64,000 nucleotides of DNA from Lithodes maja (Eukaryota; Arthropoda; Malacostraca; Decapoda; Lithodidae), in NCBI GenBank assembly GCA_037953745.1, contig JBAKBP010006571.1, positions 44,973 through 108,972 of the forward strand. The letters are read 5' to 3'. The notes below the pieces were generated by a model. It worked only from the letters and a program-made list of their open reading frames with translations. It had not been told where the DNA came from and ran no database searches. Each line of letters begins with the position of its first letter. The stretch's first letter is position 1. Both the position numbers and the translations under genes were made by a program. Shown here piece after piece: positions 44,322 through 55,669 of the stretch.

Positions 44322-44902
44322 GTTGTTTTCTGGATCTAGGTTCAAGGATATGATCCAGATCACCTAAATTGAATCACGTCTTCATTGGTGCATATTCTAT
44401 TTGCTCAACAACTTTCGTGAAAATAGGTTCATAACTTTGTGAGGTATCTTGTTTACAAAAATACAAACAGAGGCGAAAGCTTTACCTCATTCCAATTTCC
44501 TAGAAGGTAATTAATCTTTGAGCAAAATCTGCTGAACCGATCCTAATGATACTCGCTATGAGACCCACTATACCCTGTTTCTTTTCAACTGACGGTTAAT
44601 CGCAAAGTGACCGTCAAGATTTCTCGGTTATTTTGAAGATTTCGTTGTGAACAATGGTGCTAATTATATATACTTGGTTTAAATAGGATGCAGAGACATA
44701 GTGGTTTCATATTTCCCCACTAAGTATCGATAATTTAGCTACGAAGCGATTCAATTTACCGTCAGACGAAATGAAAGAGTATAGATGCCAAAGGACGTGA
44801 CAAATATGAATATATATATATTTAATATTAATAGCTTTGTCCCTGGTAAGGTTTGAGGGGCTTTACCTCTAAAAATGAACATTCCATTATCTTTAACATG
44901 CC
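44322..44902. other. No recognised feature
   Basis: AT-rich; no gene. Confidence 0.5.
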
Positions 44903-45273
44903 TTAAGGGGAGATGGGTCGTTTGTCTGGCCCCCCTTCTTCCTCATGTTTAGCCCCATTCGTTTTAGCCCAATAGTTTGGTAATTTTAAGACCTTTCGTC
45001 CCATTTCTTTGTCCATATTAAGACTTTTCGTGTCATTTAGGTGTCGATTTTTTCCTGGCGAGCGACAGCGAGCCTGCAATTTAAGAGGAACCGGCCTTAG
45101 GCCGGGACATTTTTCGATCAACAAATTTACAAATTTATCTTAAAGGAGGATCTTGGGCAAGTGTTTTTTTTTAAGCTTGATGGAAGTCCAGGGAGGAAAC
45201 TAAAACAAAATATATATATACCGGTATATAAAGATACATACATGGGTAAATAAATACGCCCATCCCTCCTTAA
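44903..45273 (+). mobile_element. TTAA element, family A
   Basis: TTAAGGGGAGATGGGTCGTT to CGCCCATCCCTCCTTAA. Of the four 32-bp modules the second is shortened (about 44960-44975). Confidence 0.8.
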
Positions 45274-45363
45274 CGAAATTGATTGAGATTTGGATGCGGT
45301 AATTAGCGGACACAAACGATGAATCAAAACAACTGCAACCAAAATCAGACTAAAACAGCACAT

Positions 45364-45578
45364 TTAACCCCTTCAGTACCGGCGACGTCTTTTATATTTT
45401 TGCCTGGCTATATTTAGACGATTTTGTGCAGTTTAAGAAGGATCTGGTGTAGTAAAAATGGTTAAGTGAGATAGTTCGAAGCCTGTTCATTGCTGGAGGC
45501 CCTATTTAACCTGAATATAATCGTCTAACAGTAGCCAGAATAAAGTTACGAGGACGTCGCCGGTACAGAAGGGGTTAA
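45364..45578. mobile_element. TTAA foldback element, family C
   Basis: TTAACCCCTTCAGTACCGGC to CGGTACAGAAGGGGTTAA; the cleanest family C copy, useful as a reference. Confidence 0.85.
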
Positions 45579-45890
45579 TTACATCGCTCAGAAGGTAACG
45601 GCCATGGATCAAAACGGCCACACAACAAAATAAATAAATATACAAATAAATAACAATAAATTGATAAATAAATTAATTAACAAGAATAGTCACTCGAGCA
45701 ATACCAATCTGACTAATTAGACTGTTAGACTCTACTCATATCGGCCAAGACACAAATTGGCTACAGACCAAAACGAATTTGAATCATACTCGCTTTGGTT
45801 TGCACAGATGGGTGGAGGTATGCGCTCTACGGATTACGCCTGCTGCTACTGTAAATTTGATGTCTTCTCTTCCTTAGTCTAGTTAAAAAT
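45579..45890. other. No recognised feature
   Basis: AT-rich. Confidence 0.5.
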
Positions 45891-45891
45891 A

Positions 45892-45980
<89 letters not shown>
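45891..45980. repeat. (CT)n microsatellite
   Basis: About 42 CT units ending exactly where LINE coding sequence begins. Confidence 0.95.
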
Positions 45981-45981
<1 letters not shown>

Positions 45982-47255
45982 ACTTCTCTCTAACTTCAAT
46001 TGTAGGAAAAATCATGGAAAAAATCCTTAGAGATAAGATAGTAGATTACCTCGAATCAAACAACCTAATCAAAAATAGTCAACACGGCTTTAGATCAAAT
46101 AAGTCATGCCTAACAAATTTGATTGAATTTTATAACAAACTATTCACATATAACGACATGACGAAATCACTAGATATAATCTTCTTGGACTTTCAAAAAG
46201 CTTTCGACAAGGTGCCTCACCGAAAACTATTGGCTAAACTGGAGAGGATAGGTATCAAAGGTGAAATTCATTCTTGGATAAAAAATTGGCTTACAGGCAG
46301 AAGACAGAGAGTGGTGATAAATGGAGTGGAATCGGAGTGGGAGCCTGTCACTAGTGGAGTTCCACAGGGTTCAGTCCTTGGACCGGTCCTGTTTCTCATT
46401 TACATTAACGATATTGATGTAGGGGTAAACAACACCATTTCCAAATTTGCCGACGATACAAAAATAGGAAATACAGTCCTGAACGAAGATGATAGAAATG
46501 CGTTGCAATCTGATTTAAACAAAATATCAGAGTGGTCGAAAAAATGGCAGATGCCCTTCAATGTCGATAAATGTCAGGTGCTGCAGGTTGGTAGCAGAAA
46601 TATGAAATACAAATACGAAATGAATGGCAAACAAATAAAAACCGCAACGGTAGTAAAAGACCTAGGGATACTAATATCTGAAAACCTAAAAACTTCCGAC
46701 CAATGTATAGCAGCTGCAAATAAGGCAAACATAGCATTGGGATTTATTAAACGAAAATTTACATATAAACATGAAAACGTAATAGTGCCACTGTTCAAAA
46801 GTATGGTGAGGCCTCACCTTGAATATGGTGTGCAGTTCTGGTCACCTTATCTGATCAAGGACATTGTAAGACTCGAGTCAGTACAGCGTAGAGCGACGAA
46901 GATGATACCCTCATTAAGAAATAAACCATATGAAGAAAGACTTAAACGATTGAACCTGTTCTCATTAAAAAAGAGGAGGTTGAGGGGTCAGCTTATCGAG
47001 TGCTTTAAGATACTAAAAGGTTTCGACAAAGTCGATGTAAATGCACTATTCACATTAAACAATACTAATCAAACTCGCGGAAATGGAATGAAATTAAAAA
47101 CCAAAAAGGCAAACCTAGATGTCACAAAGAGTTTCTTCACCTACAGTGTGGCGACAGAGTGGAATAAACTACCAGCGAGAGTGGTGGAGAGCGACACAAT
47201 AAACGCTTTCAAGGGAAGGCTTGACCTCTATCTGCAGAGGGCTGGTGTGATATGA
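45981..47255 (+). CDS. Reverse transcriptase, C-terminal two thirds (CR1-like LINE)
   Basis: The frame is open for about 425 residues of LINE protein; the apparent extension upstream is only Ser-Leu repeats from the CT microsatellite. Motifs in order: SLTSIVGKIMEK, SQHGFRSNKSCLTN, IIFLDFQKAFDKVPH (catalytic Asp), GVPQGSVLGPVLFL, KFADDTKIG (catalytic Asp pair), then the CR1 C-terminal region with MIPSLRNKPYEERL and EWNKLPARVV. No stop or frameshift interrupts it, so this is a fairly young copy, but without endonuclease or start it cannot be autonomous. Confidence 0.8.
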
Positions 47256-47268
47256 AAAAAAAAAAAAA
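45981..47268 (+). mobile_element. CR1-like LINE, 5'-truncated, RT frame open
   Basis: Runs from the RT finger region to the stop codon and ends in a poly-A stretch (47255-47268). It is a different subfamily from the element at 22396, as residues differ in most blocks and the tail is poly-A. The truncation point falls in the (CT)n tract. Confidence 0.8.
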
Positions 47269-47430
47269 ATTTATGTAAGTGTATGTGTGTGCACTGTACA
47301 GTATGTGTATATATACTGTATATATATGTATGTATGTATGTGTATGTGTGTATATGTGTGTACCGGTGTATATATGTATATATATGTATATATATGTATA
47401 TATATGTATATATGCATATATACATATATA
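47269..47430. repeat. (TATATG)n and related microsatellites
   Basis: TGTGTA/TATATG runs directly after the LINE poly-A. Confidence 0.9.
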
Positions 47431-47916
47431 GTTTGTAAGGCCAGACTGCCTAGTAAGGACCTTGAGGTCTGTGTGGTCTGTGTATCTATGTAGCTATGTA
47501 GCTCTCTCTCTTTCCTTTCCTTTTCTATCGGATATGCCATATATACTAGAATTAATACCTGACCACCTTGTTTGGATCGTAAGGTCTGTGTGGCCAGTGT
47601 ATCTATGTAAAGCTATGCAAGTCTCTCTCTCTCTCTCTCTCTCTCTCATACGCCACATATAATAAATAGCTTTGTTACTATTAAAATATATACATTATTC
47701 TTCTTCTAATTACACTTCCCTCATCCCCCTCAAGAAATATTGGGATACTTTTCTTTTAGCTTGCTATCTTCTCGCCCCACACGAGTTTCTTTCCGTCGTA
47801 CCCTTCCTCGTCTTTCATATAGATTGTAGGCTGCCTTTTTTGCTGTGTCTTATCCTCTCAGAATTACTACCATCCTACCCTTTCATTCTGGCTTTCACCT
47901 CCCTCTATTCACGTTG

Positions 47917-47960
<44 letters not shown>

Positions 47961-48130
47961 TCTTACATTTCGACTCTTTTCAAATAGGTTTTCCTTTCAA
48001 ATGTTTATGGGGTTGGTCATAGATAAAATTTAATCATGTATATTAGTTTGAGGTTGCATTGTTTAATTCAGTTACATCTGCAGATTCATTTACTTGACAT
48101 TTTGTGACTAAACATATATCCAACTGCATA
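47431..48130. repeat. Unassigned sequence with (CT)n runs
   Basis: CT tracts at about 47622-47647 and 47921-47957. A segment around 47448-47510 is repeated in part at 47570-47625 (GGTCTGTGTGG ... GTATCTATGTA). No gene. Confidence 0.6.
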
Positions 48131-48132
48131 GG

Positions 48133-48222
<90 letters not shown>
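48131..48222. repeat. (TA)n/(GA)n microsatellite
   Basis: About 30 TA then 14 GA units. Confidence 0.95.
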
Positions 48223-48225
<3 letters not shown>

Positions 48226-48395
48226 ACAATATACATATATATTTATTTAGCATAAATATATTAGTGTCCTGATACATAAATAAGATGAGAGACCAAACAT
48301 TGATTTTAGAGTATTAACTAAGCCTATACAATAGTTTGGGTATTTAAAATTGAACTGTATGCCTTTACTCTCACTCTCACACATATTCACACACA

Positions 48396-48398
<3 letters not shown>

Positions 48399-48455
<57 letters not shown>
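48399..48455. repeat. (CT)n microsatellite
   Basis: About 28 CT units. Confidence 0.95.
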
Positions 48456-48457
<2 letters not shown>

Positions 48458-48567
48458 AAATTCCCTGCTAATCCTTGTCTTTGTCATATGCTTGGTTTCC
48501 CTCCTATCACCATCATATTTCTATTTCCCTCCCCCAAACCATTCAAATTCTCACGTTTCAAGTGTGA

Positions 48568-50562
48568 TTGTCCTCTCCCCTCTCCAACTGATTGTCCCCT
48601 CTCCCCTCTCCAACTGATTGTCCTCTCCCCTCTCCAACTGATTGTCCTCTCCCCTCTCCAACTGATTGTCCTCTCCCCTCTCCAACTGATTGTCCTCTCC
48701 CCTCTCCAACTGATTGTCCTCTCCCCTCTCCAACTGATTGTCCTCTCCCCTCTCCAACTGATTGTCCTCTCCCCTCTCCAACTGATTGTCCTCTCCCCTC
48801 TCCAACTGATTGTCCTCTCCCCTCTCCAACTGATTGTCCTCTCCCCTCTCCAACTGATTGTCCTCTCCCCTCTCCAACTGATTGTCCTCTCCCCTCTCCA
48901 ACTGATTGTCCTCTCCCCTCTCCAACTGATTGTCCTCTCCCCTCTCCAACTGATTGTCCTCTCCCCTCTCCAACTGATTGTCCTCTCCCCTCTCCAACTG
49001 ATTGTCCTCTCCCCTCTCCAACTGATTGTCCTCTCCCCTCTCCAACTGATTGTCCTCTCCCCTCTCCAACTGATTGTCCTCTCCCCTCTCCAACTGATTG
49101 TCCTCTCCCCTCTCCAACTGATTGTCCTCTCCCCTCTCCAACTGATTGTCCTCTCCCCTCTCCAACTGATTGTCCTCTCCCCTCTCCAACTGATTGTCCT
49201 CTCCCCTCTCCAACTGATTGTCCTCTCCCCTCTCCAACTGATTGTCCTCTCCCCTCTCCAACTGATTGTCCTCTCCCCTCTCCAACTGATTGTCCTCTCC
49301 CCTCTCCAACTGATTGTCCTCTCCCCTCTCCAACTGATTGTCCTCTCCCCTCTCCAACTGATTGTCCTCTCCCCTCTCCAACTGATTGTCCTCTCCCCTC
49401 TCCAACCGATTGTCCTCTCCCCTCTCCAACCGATTGTCCTCTCCCCTCTCCAACTGATTGTCCTCTCCCCTCTCCAACTGATTGTCCTCTCCCCTCTCCA
49501 ACTGATTGTCCTCTCCCCTCTCCAACTGATTGTCCTCTCCCCTCTCCAACTGATTGTCCTCTCCCCTCTCCAACTGATTGTCCTCTCCCCTCTCCAACTG
49601 ATTGTCCTCTCCCCTCTCCAACTGATTGTCCTCTCCCCTCTCCAACTGATTGTCCTCTCCCCTCTCCAACTGATTGTCCTCTCCCCTCTCCAACTGATTG
49701 TCCTCTCCCCTCTCCAACTGATTGTCCTCTCCCCTCTCCAACTGATTGTCCTCTCCCCTCTCCAACTGATTGTCCTCTCCCCTCTCCAACTGATTGTCCT
49801 CTCCCCTCTCCAACTGATTGTCCTCTCCCCTCTCCAACTGATTGTCCTCTCCCCTCTCCAACTGATTGTCCTCTCCCCTCTCCAACTGATTGTCCTCTCC
49901 CCTCTCCAACTGATTGTCCTCTCCCCTCTCCAACTGATTGTCCTCTCCCCTCTCCAACTGATTGTCCTCTCCCCTCTCCAACTGATTGTCCTCTCCCCTC
50001 TCCAACTGATTGTCCTCTCCCCTCTCCAACTGATTGTCCTCTCCCCTCTCCAACTGATTGTCCTCTCCCCTCTCCAACTGATTGTCCTCTCCCCTCTCCA
50101 ACTGATTGTCCTCTCCCCTCTCCAACCGATTGTCCTCTCCCCTCTCCAACTGATTGTCCTCTCCCCTCTCCAACTGATTGTCCTCTCCCCTCTCCAACTG
50201 ATTGTCCTCTCCCCTCTCCAACTGATTGTCCTCTCCCCTCTCCAACTGATTGTCCTCTCCCCTCTCCAACTGATTGTCCTCTCCCCTCTCCAACTGATTG
50301 TCCTCTCCCCTCTCCAACTGATTGTCCTCTCCCCTCTCCAACTGATTGTCCTCTCCCCTCTCCAACTGATTGTCCTCTCCCCTCTCCAACTGATTGTCCT
50401 CTCCCCTCTCCAACTGATTGTCCTCTCCCCTCTCCAACTGATTGTCCTCTCCCCTCTCCAACTGATTGTCCTCTCCCCTCTCCAACTGATTGTCCTCTCC
50501 CCTCTCCAACTGATTGTCCTCTCCCCTCTCCAACTGATTGTCCTCTCCCCTCTCCAACTGAT
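48568..50562. repeat. 24-bp minisatellite, about 83 copies
   Basis: Unit TGTCCTCTCCCCTCTCCAAC plus TGAT. Besides one early 26-bp unit, the only variants I saw are three C-for-T changes (AACCGAT) near 49406, 49430 and 50126. Because 24 is a multiple of 3, long frames are open on both strands; they are not genes. Confidence 0.98.
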
Positions 50563-50620
50563 TTGAACTCCGGATATCACAATTTCTCAATCACCTGCTA
50601 CTCCTATCAATCAAACGACG
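50563..50620. other. Spacer between two minisatellites
   Basis: 58 bp of unique sequence. Confidence 0.7.
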
Positions 50621-51911
50621 ATTGGTATACTTTATTAATGCTTCAGTCAGAATATTGGTATACTTTATTAATGCTTCAGTCAGAATATTGGTATACTTTA
50701 TTAATGCTTCAGTCAGAATATTGGTATACTTTATTAATGCTTCAGTCAGAATATTGGTATACTTTATTAATGCTTCAGTCAGAATATTGGTATACTTTAT
50801 TAATGCTTCAGTCAGAATATTGGTATACTTTATTAATGCTTCAGTCAGAATATTGGTATACTTTATTAATGCTTCAGTCAGAATATTGGTATACTTTATT
50901 AATGCTTCAGTCAGAATATTGGTATACTTTATTAATGCTTCAGTCAGAATATTGGTATACTTTATTAATGCTTCAGTCAGAATATTGGTATACTTTATTA
51001 ATGCTTCAGTCAGAATATTGGTATACTTTATTAATGCTTCAGTCAGAATATTGGTATACTTTATTAATGCTTCAGTCAGAATATTGGTATACTTTATTAA
51101 TGCTTCAGTCAGAATATTGGTATACTTTATTAATGCTTCAGTCAGAATATTGGTATACTTTATTAATGCTTCAGTCAGAATATTGGTATACTTTATTAAT
51201 GCTTCAGTCAGAATATTGGTATACTTTATTAATGCTTCAGTCAGAATATTGGTATACTTTATTAATGCTTCAGTCAGAATATTGGTATACTGTACTTTAT
51301 TAATGCTTCAGTCAGAATATTGGTATACTTTATTAATGCTTCAGTCAGAATATTGGTATACTTTATTAATGCTTCAGTCAGAATATTGGTATACTTTATT
51401 AATGCTTCAGTCAGAATATTGGTATACTTTATTAATGCTTCAGTCAGAATATTGGTATACTTTATTAATGCTTCAGTCAGAATATTGGTATACTTTATTA
51501 ATGCTTCAGTCAGAATATTGGTATACTTTATTAATGCTTCAGTCAGAATATTGGTATACTTTATTAATGCTTCAGTCAGAATATTGGTATACTTTATTAA
51601 TGCTTCAGTCAGAATATTGGTATACTTTATTAATGCTTCAGTCAGAATATTGGTATACTTTATTAATGCTTCAGTCAGAATATTGGTATACTTTATTAAT
51701 GCTTCAGTCAGAATATTGGTATACTTTATTAATGCTTCAGTCAGAATATTGGTATACTTTATTAATGCTTCAGTCAGAATATTGGTATACTTTATTAATG
51801 CTTCAGTCAGAATATTGGTATACTTTATTAATGCTTCAGTCAGAATATTGGTATACTTTATTAATGCTTCAGTCAGAATATTGGTATACTTTATTAATGC
51901 TTCAGTCAGAA
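50621..51911. repeat. 33-bp minisatellite, about 39 copies
   Basis: Unit TGGTATACTTTATTAATGCT plus TCAGTCAGAATAT. Practically identical copies; one unit near 51290 has an extra 5 bp (TACTGTACTTT). Open frames are repeat artefacts. Confidence 0.98.
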
Positions 51912-51938
51912 GATTTTGATCAACTTAGGAAGAACCGA

Positions 51939-52151
51939 TTAACCCCTTCTGTACCGGCGACGTCTTTTAATCTGTTCATAGCTATATTTAGACGATTATT
52001 TGCAGTTTAAGAAGGATCTGTGCTAGTAAAAAGGGTTAAGTGAGATAGTTCGAAGCCTGTTGATTGTTGGAGGCCCTTTTTAAACTGAATAAAATCGTCT
52101 AATAGTAGTAAGAATAAAGTTAAAAAGACGTTGCGGTACAGAAGGGGTTAA
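51939..52151. mobile_element. TTAA foldback element, family C
   Basis: TTAACCCCTTCTGTACCGGC to GCGGTACAGAAGGGGTTAA. Its right TTAA (52148-52151) is the left TTAA of the next family A copy. Confidence 0.85.
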
Positions 52152-52473
52152 GGGAAGGTTTCTAGTTTGTTTCCTACTCCTCCAGCAATCTTAAAATTTC
52201 ACCTCCTTGACCCCCTTTCAAGATAAATTTGTACATTTTTCGGTAGAAAAATGTCCCGGCCGAAGGCCGATTACTCTTAAATTACAGGCTCGCCAGGATA
52301 AAATCGACACCTAAATGGCACGAAAGGTCTTAACATTGACATAATGGGGCGGAAATTCTTAAAAATCACCAAACTAATGGGGCAAACGTCTTAAAATCTC
52401 AAAAGCAATGGGGCTAGACATGAGGGAGAAAGGGGTCAAGAAAAAAGTCCCTCGAGTGGAAATCTCCCCTTAA
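52148..52473 (-). mobile_element. TTAA element, family A
   Basis: TTAAGGGAAGGTTTCTAG to GTGGAAATCTCCCCTTAA. The GCTCGCTATCGCTCGCC module is shortened to GCTCGCC. Confidence 0.8.
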
Positions 52474-52616
52474 GGACTAACTATATTTACCCTATAAACC
52501 CGTCAGGTCATTCCTATGTGAACCAATCTGGTATTATGATGGTTAAACAAACATTAGCGACATCTGTATGGAAGGCCTCAGGAAGCATCACACGAGCGCT
52601 CTCGTCGGGTGACCGG

Positions 52617-53302
52617 TCAACTCAACCAGGAGACCATTTCAACCAGTAGCTCTCAACCAGTGCCAAATCAACCAATACGGTTAGGTTAGTACTATATTTT
52701 GGCACTGGTTTGGTTGGTCTTGGTTGATTTGGCACTGGTTGAGAGCTACTGGTTGTTGTTGTTGTTGTTTGTCCCCAAGCTGCCTGGCCGAACAGCCCCA
52801 AGGCCCCGAGCAAGGCCAAGGCCACAACCGAGCGCCCCCACAAAACCCTCCCCGCCGACCACAATAAAGCCTGGGTGACCGAAGCCACTCCATGGCGGGG
52901 AGCTGAGGAGGGCGCGGAAACGCCCGGGAAACCAAAGCCCCACCCAGGGCCCTGTGCCCCTCAGCAATTATGAAGAGAAAGTTGAGGGGCAAAAGAAAGA
53001 TGTGACGCTTTGGCTTCCAATCTTGGTAGATTAGGAGGTCAATCCACGCAAGAGACGCCGTCACTTGAGAACTAGAAAATATATAAGTAAAAGGAACAGT
53101 CAGAGTAAGCTATGGGTATGGCAGAGATCGCTCAGTTCTCACTCTGATAGACCAGCCCATCACCACATGACTAGAACCCAATCCTCTCAGCATCAGCTAG
53201 GAAAGGCCCTAGAAAGCCGCCTTTGGCGGGGGGATAGCTCCCCTATTTCAACCCTTTTCGGGGTTGGGCACCCTACTGGTTGAAATGGTCTACTGGTTGA
53301 GA
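52617..53302. mobile_element. Inverted-repeat element with GC-rich filler
   Basis: CAACCAGGAGACCATTTCAA at the left and the inverse TTGAAATGGTCTACTGGTTG at the right form a terminal inverted repeat of about 27 bp. A second inverted pair lies inside the left end (AGCTCTCAACCAGTGCC near 52649 and GGCACTGGTTGAGAGCT near 52730). The filler (about 52770-53265) is GC-rich and unlike the surroundings. A single diverged end of the same kind is visible at 56810-56870. Type of transposon not determined. Confidence 0.55.
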
Positions 53303-53429
53303 TGATATGGAACCCTCTCGTCGACATGTGCTATACCGGTATTCTATTTTAGCTGAATGTATTATTATGTTCCCTCCACCAACCGACTTTACTCCTAAAC
53401 TCACTTAATGAAATCAACAAATACATGTG

Positions 53430-53500
53430 GTAGTCCAGGGATTCGAACCTAGGATGCTCACACCGAAATTCAGTGCATTTATCCATTGCGCTACGAAGAC
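53430..53500 (-). repeat. tRNA-Arg-like SINE head
   Basis: On the minus strand box A TAGCGCAATGG and box B GGTTCGAATCC are both perfect, at tRNA-like spacing. The first bases (GTCTTCGTAGCGCAATGGAT) match tRNA-Arg style, but the two acceptor strands do not pair, so this is a SINE head rather than a tRNA gene. It directly abuts a truncated family C copy. Confidence 0.6.
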
Positions 53501-53661
53501 AATATTATGCAGCTTAGGAAGGAGTTGTGGTAAATAAAAGGGTTGGTTGAGATAGTTTGAAGCCTTATTAATTTCTGGAGACCTTTTTAAGCTGAATAAA
53601 ATAGTCTAATAGTTGCCAGAATAGGATGAACAGGACGTCCATGGTACTGAATGGGTTAATA
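53501..53661. repeat. Family C copy, left end missing
   Basis: Starts inside the element (TATTATGCAGCTTAGGAAGG) and ends ATGGTACTGAATGGGTTAA. Its missing end is where the tRNA-like head lies. Confidence 0.7.
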
Positions 53662-53695
53662 AAACAAAACGATTCCACTCTACTAACATTGGTAT

Positions 53696-54081
53696 TTAAG
53701 GGAGCCCACCTGGCTTTTTTTCTCTTGTTCTCCCTCTCTCTTTAGCTTGTATCCATTCGGCCCCATTCAGCCTACTGTTTTAAGAAGTTTACCCTCATCC
53801 AGGTGTCAATATTTTCCTGGCGAGCGGTAGCGAGCCAGCATATATATGTTTTTGTTTTGACAGCAAGCTAAATTTTTACATTTTTCGATAGAAAAATGTC
53901 TACGGCGAAGCCGGATTTCTCCATACAATACTAGCTTGCTATCGCTCGCCAGGGTGAAATTGACACCTGGATGGGGATAAACGTGTTAAAACAGTTGGAA
54001 GAATTGGGCCGAATGGATACAAGTCAGAGAAAGAGAGAAAAGGAGAGAAAGAGAAAAACAAAAACAGGTGGGTCCCCTTAG
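53696..54081. mobile_element. TTAA foldback element, family B (copy 6)
   Basis: TTAAGGGAGCCCACCTGGC to AGGTGGGTCCCCTTAG, the last TTAA decayed. The loop is reversed relative to copies 1-4 (GACAGCAAGCTAAA precedes the CCGGATTTC hairpin). Confidence 0.8.
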
Positions 54082-54221
54082 CGTGGAATAAAGGGACTTG
54101 TTACTGCAACTGCACAATATTCTTTGCATTAATCAGAATGTCCAATATTCTTCCGTCTTATGCGAAACTTCCCATTTCCCAAACTCACCCAATGCTCTCG
54201 TTAATCAAGCTCAGCGATCCG

Positions 54222-54260
<39 letters not shown>

Positions 54261-54599
54261 TAAATTTATACACACATACAGTTCACACTACGCACATATA
54301 CTGTATCTTATCACAAGTACCAACATACACATTACAAGAACACATTATAAACACATCACAATACACCACAAAAACCCATTCCACATCACACCACACACAC
54401 CATACTACACAAACACACTAGCCCATAAGACACACACACACACACATACTCCACATCACTCGACATGAACACAAACACACTCCACATCTCTTTCTCTCTC
54501 TCTCTCTCATACAGCCTGTCAGTGCCACACGATCCATGGGCCACGAATGCAGGTGTACCCGAATCTAATCCACCGGGAAAGTGTCAGAGAGGGATAACA
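54082..54599. repeat. CA-rich low-complexity region
   Basis: (CA)17 at about 54223-54256 and CACA-rich text to 54510, then a short (CT)n. No gene. Confidence 0.8.
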
Positions 54600-55195
54600 C
54601 GAATGAGGAATGGTGGAGGGAGGGATGGTGGAGGGTGTAGATAGGGATGGTAGAGGGAGGGATGGTGGAGGGTGAAGATAGGGATGGTGGAGGGAGGGAT
54701 GGTGGAGAGTGGAGAGTGAAGATAGGGATGGTGGAGGGTGAAGATAGGGATGGTGGAGGGTGAAGATAGGGATGGTGGAGGGAGGGATGGTGGAGGGTGA
54801 AGATAGGGATGGTGGAGGGTGAAGATAGGGATGGTGGAGGGTGAAGATAGGGATGGTGGAGGGTGAAGATTGGGATGGTGGAGGGTGAAGATAGGGATGG
54901 TGGAGGGTGAAGATAGGGATGGTGGAGGGAGGGATGGTGGAGGGTGAACATAGGGATGGTGGAGGGTGAAGATAGGGATGGTGGAGGGTGAAGATAGGGA
55001 TGGTGGAGGGAGGGATGGTGGAGGGTGAAGATAGGGATGGTGGAGGGTGAAGATAGGGATGGTGGAGGGAGGGATGGTGGAGGGTAAAGGTAGGGATGGT
55101 GGAGGGTGAAGATAGGGATGGTGGAGGGTGAAGATTGGGATGGTGGAGGGTGAAGATAGGGATGGTGGAGGGTGAAGATTGGGATGGTGGAGGAA
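54600..55195. repeat. 22-bp minisatellite with shorter alternates
   Basis: GGGATGGTGGAGGGTGAAGA units, alternating with 15-16 bp GGGATGGTGGAGGGA units. Purine-rich on this strand, which may allow triplex or G-quadruplex structure. Confidence 0.95.
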
Positions 55196-55219
55196 GAGTG
55201 AAGGAAGACAAAGGGAGTT

Positions 55220-55365
55220 GATGATACGAAATGTTTTGAACTCTACGAAAGGTCTTATAATTGACAAGGGAATGGGGCAAAGGTCTTGAAATCGCCAAAC
55301 TAAAGTGGCGAAATACCAAAACTAATGGAGCTAAACATGATGGAGAAGGGGGTCCAAAAAAAAGC
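55220..55365 (-). repeat. Family A end fragment
   Basis: ACGAAAGGTCTTATAATTGAC, ATCGCCAAACTAAAG and GGAGCTAAACATGATGGAG in family order; no TTAA end left. Confidence 0.6.
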
Positions 55366-55669
55366 TTATTGGCAACTTGAGGATAATGATGGAAGTAGGG
55401 GTCGGAGCTAGTAGTGGTGGTAGTGGGGACAGTGGTGATGGAGGTAAGGGGTTGAGGCTAGTAGTAGTAGTAGTAGTAGTAGTAGTAAACGTATGAACAA
55501 TATTAAATAAAAAAAAAAATAGTAGTAGTAGTAGTAATAATAATGGTGGTAGGAGGTGAGGTAGTGAATGGTGGTGGAAATATGGGTCAGGGTTAGCGAT
55601 AGTAATGGTTAGGGTGATGTGGAGGGGAGTGTTGGGGACAGTGGTGCTGGTAGTAGTAATGGTTGTTGT
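55366..55669. repeat. (AGT)n-rich low-complexity sequence
   Basis: AGT/GGT triplets, with runs at 55463-55489 and 55519-55536. Confidence 0.85.

Noticed and set aside
48350..51303. Very long open frames (over 700 codons) on both strands
   Set aside because: They are produced by 24-bp and 33-bp tandem units, whose lengths are multiples of three. No non-repeat coding sequence, and equal openness on both strands.
52622..52888. Small minus-strand frame resembling a secreted protein with a signal peptide
   Set aside because: It begins at GTG rather than ATG, lies inside an inverted-repeat element, and its low-complexity Thr/Gln run comes from a trinucleotide repeat.
53430..53500. Functional tRNA gene
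   Set aside because: A and B boxes are perfect but the acceptor strands do not pair and no pol III terminator follows closely; treated as a SINE head.
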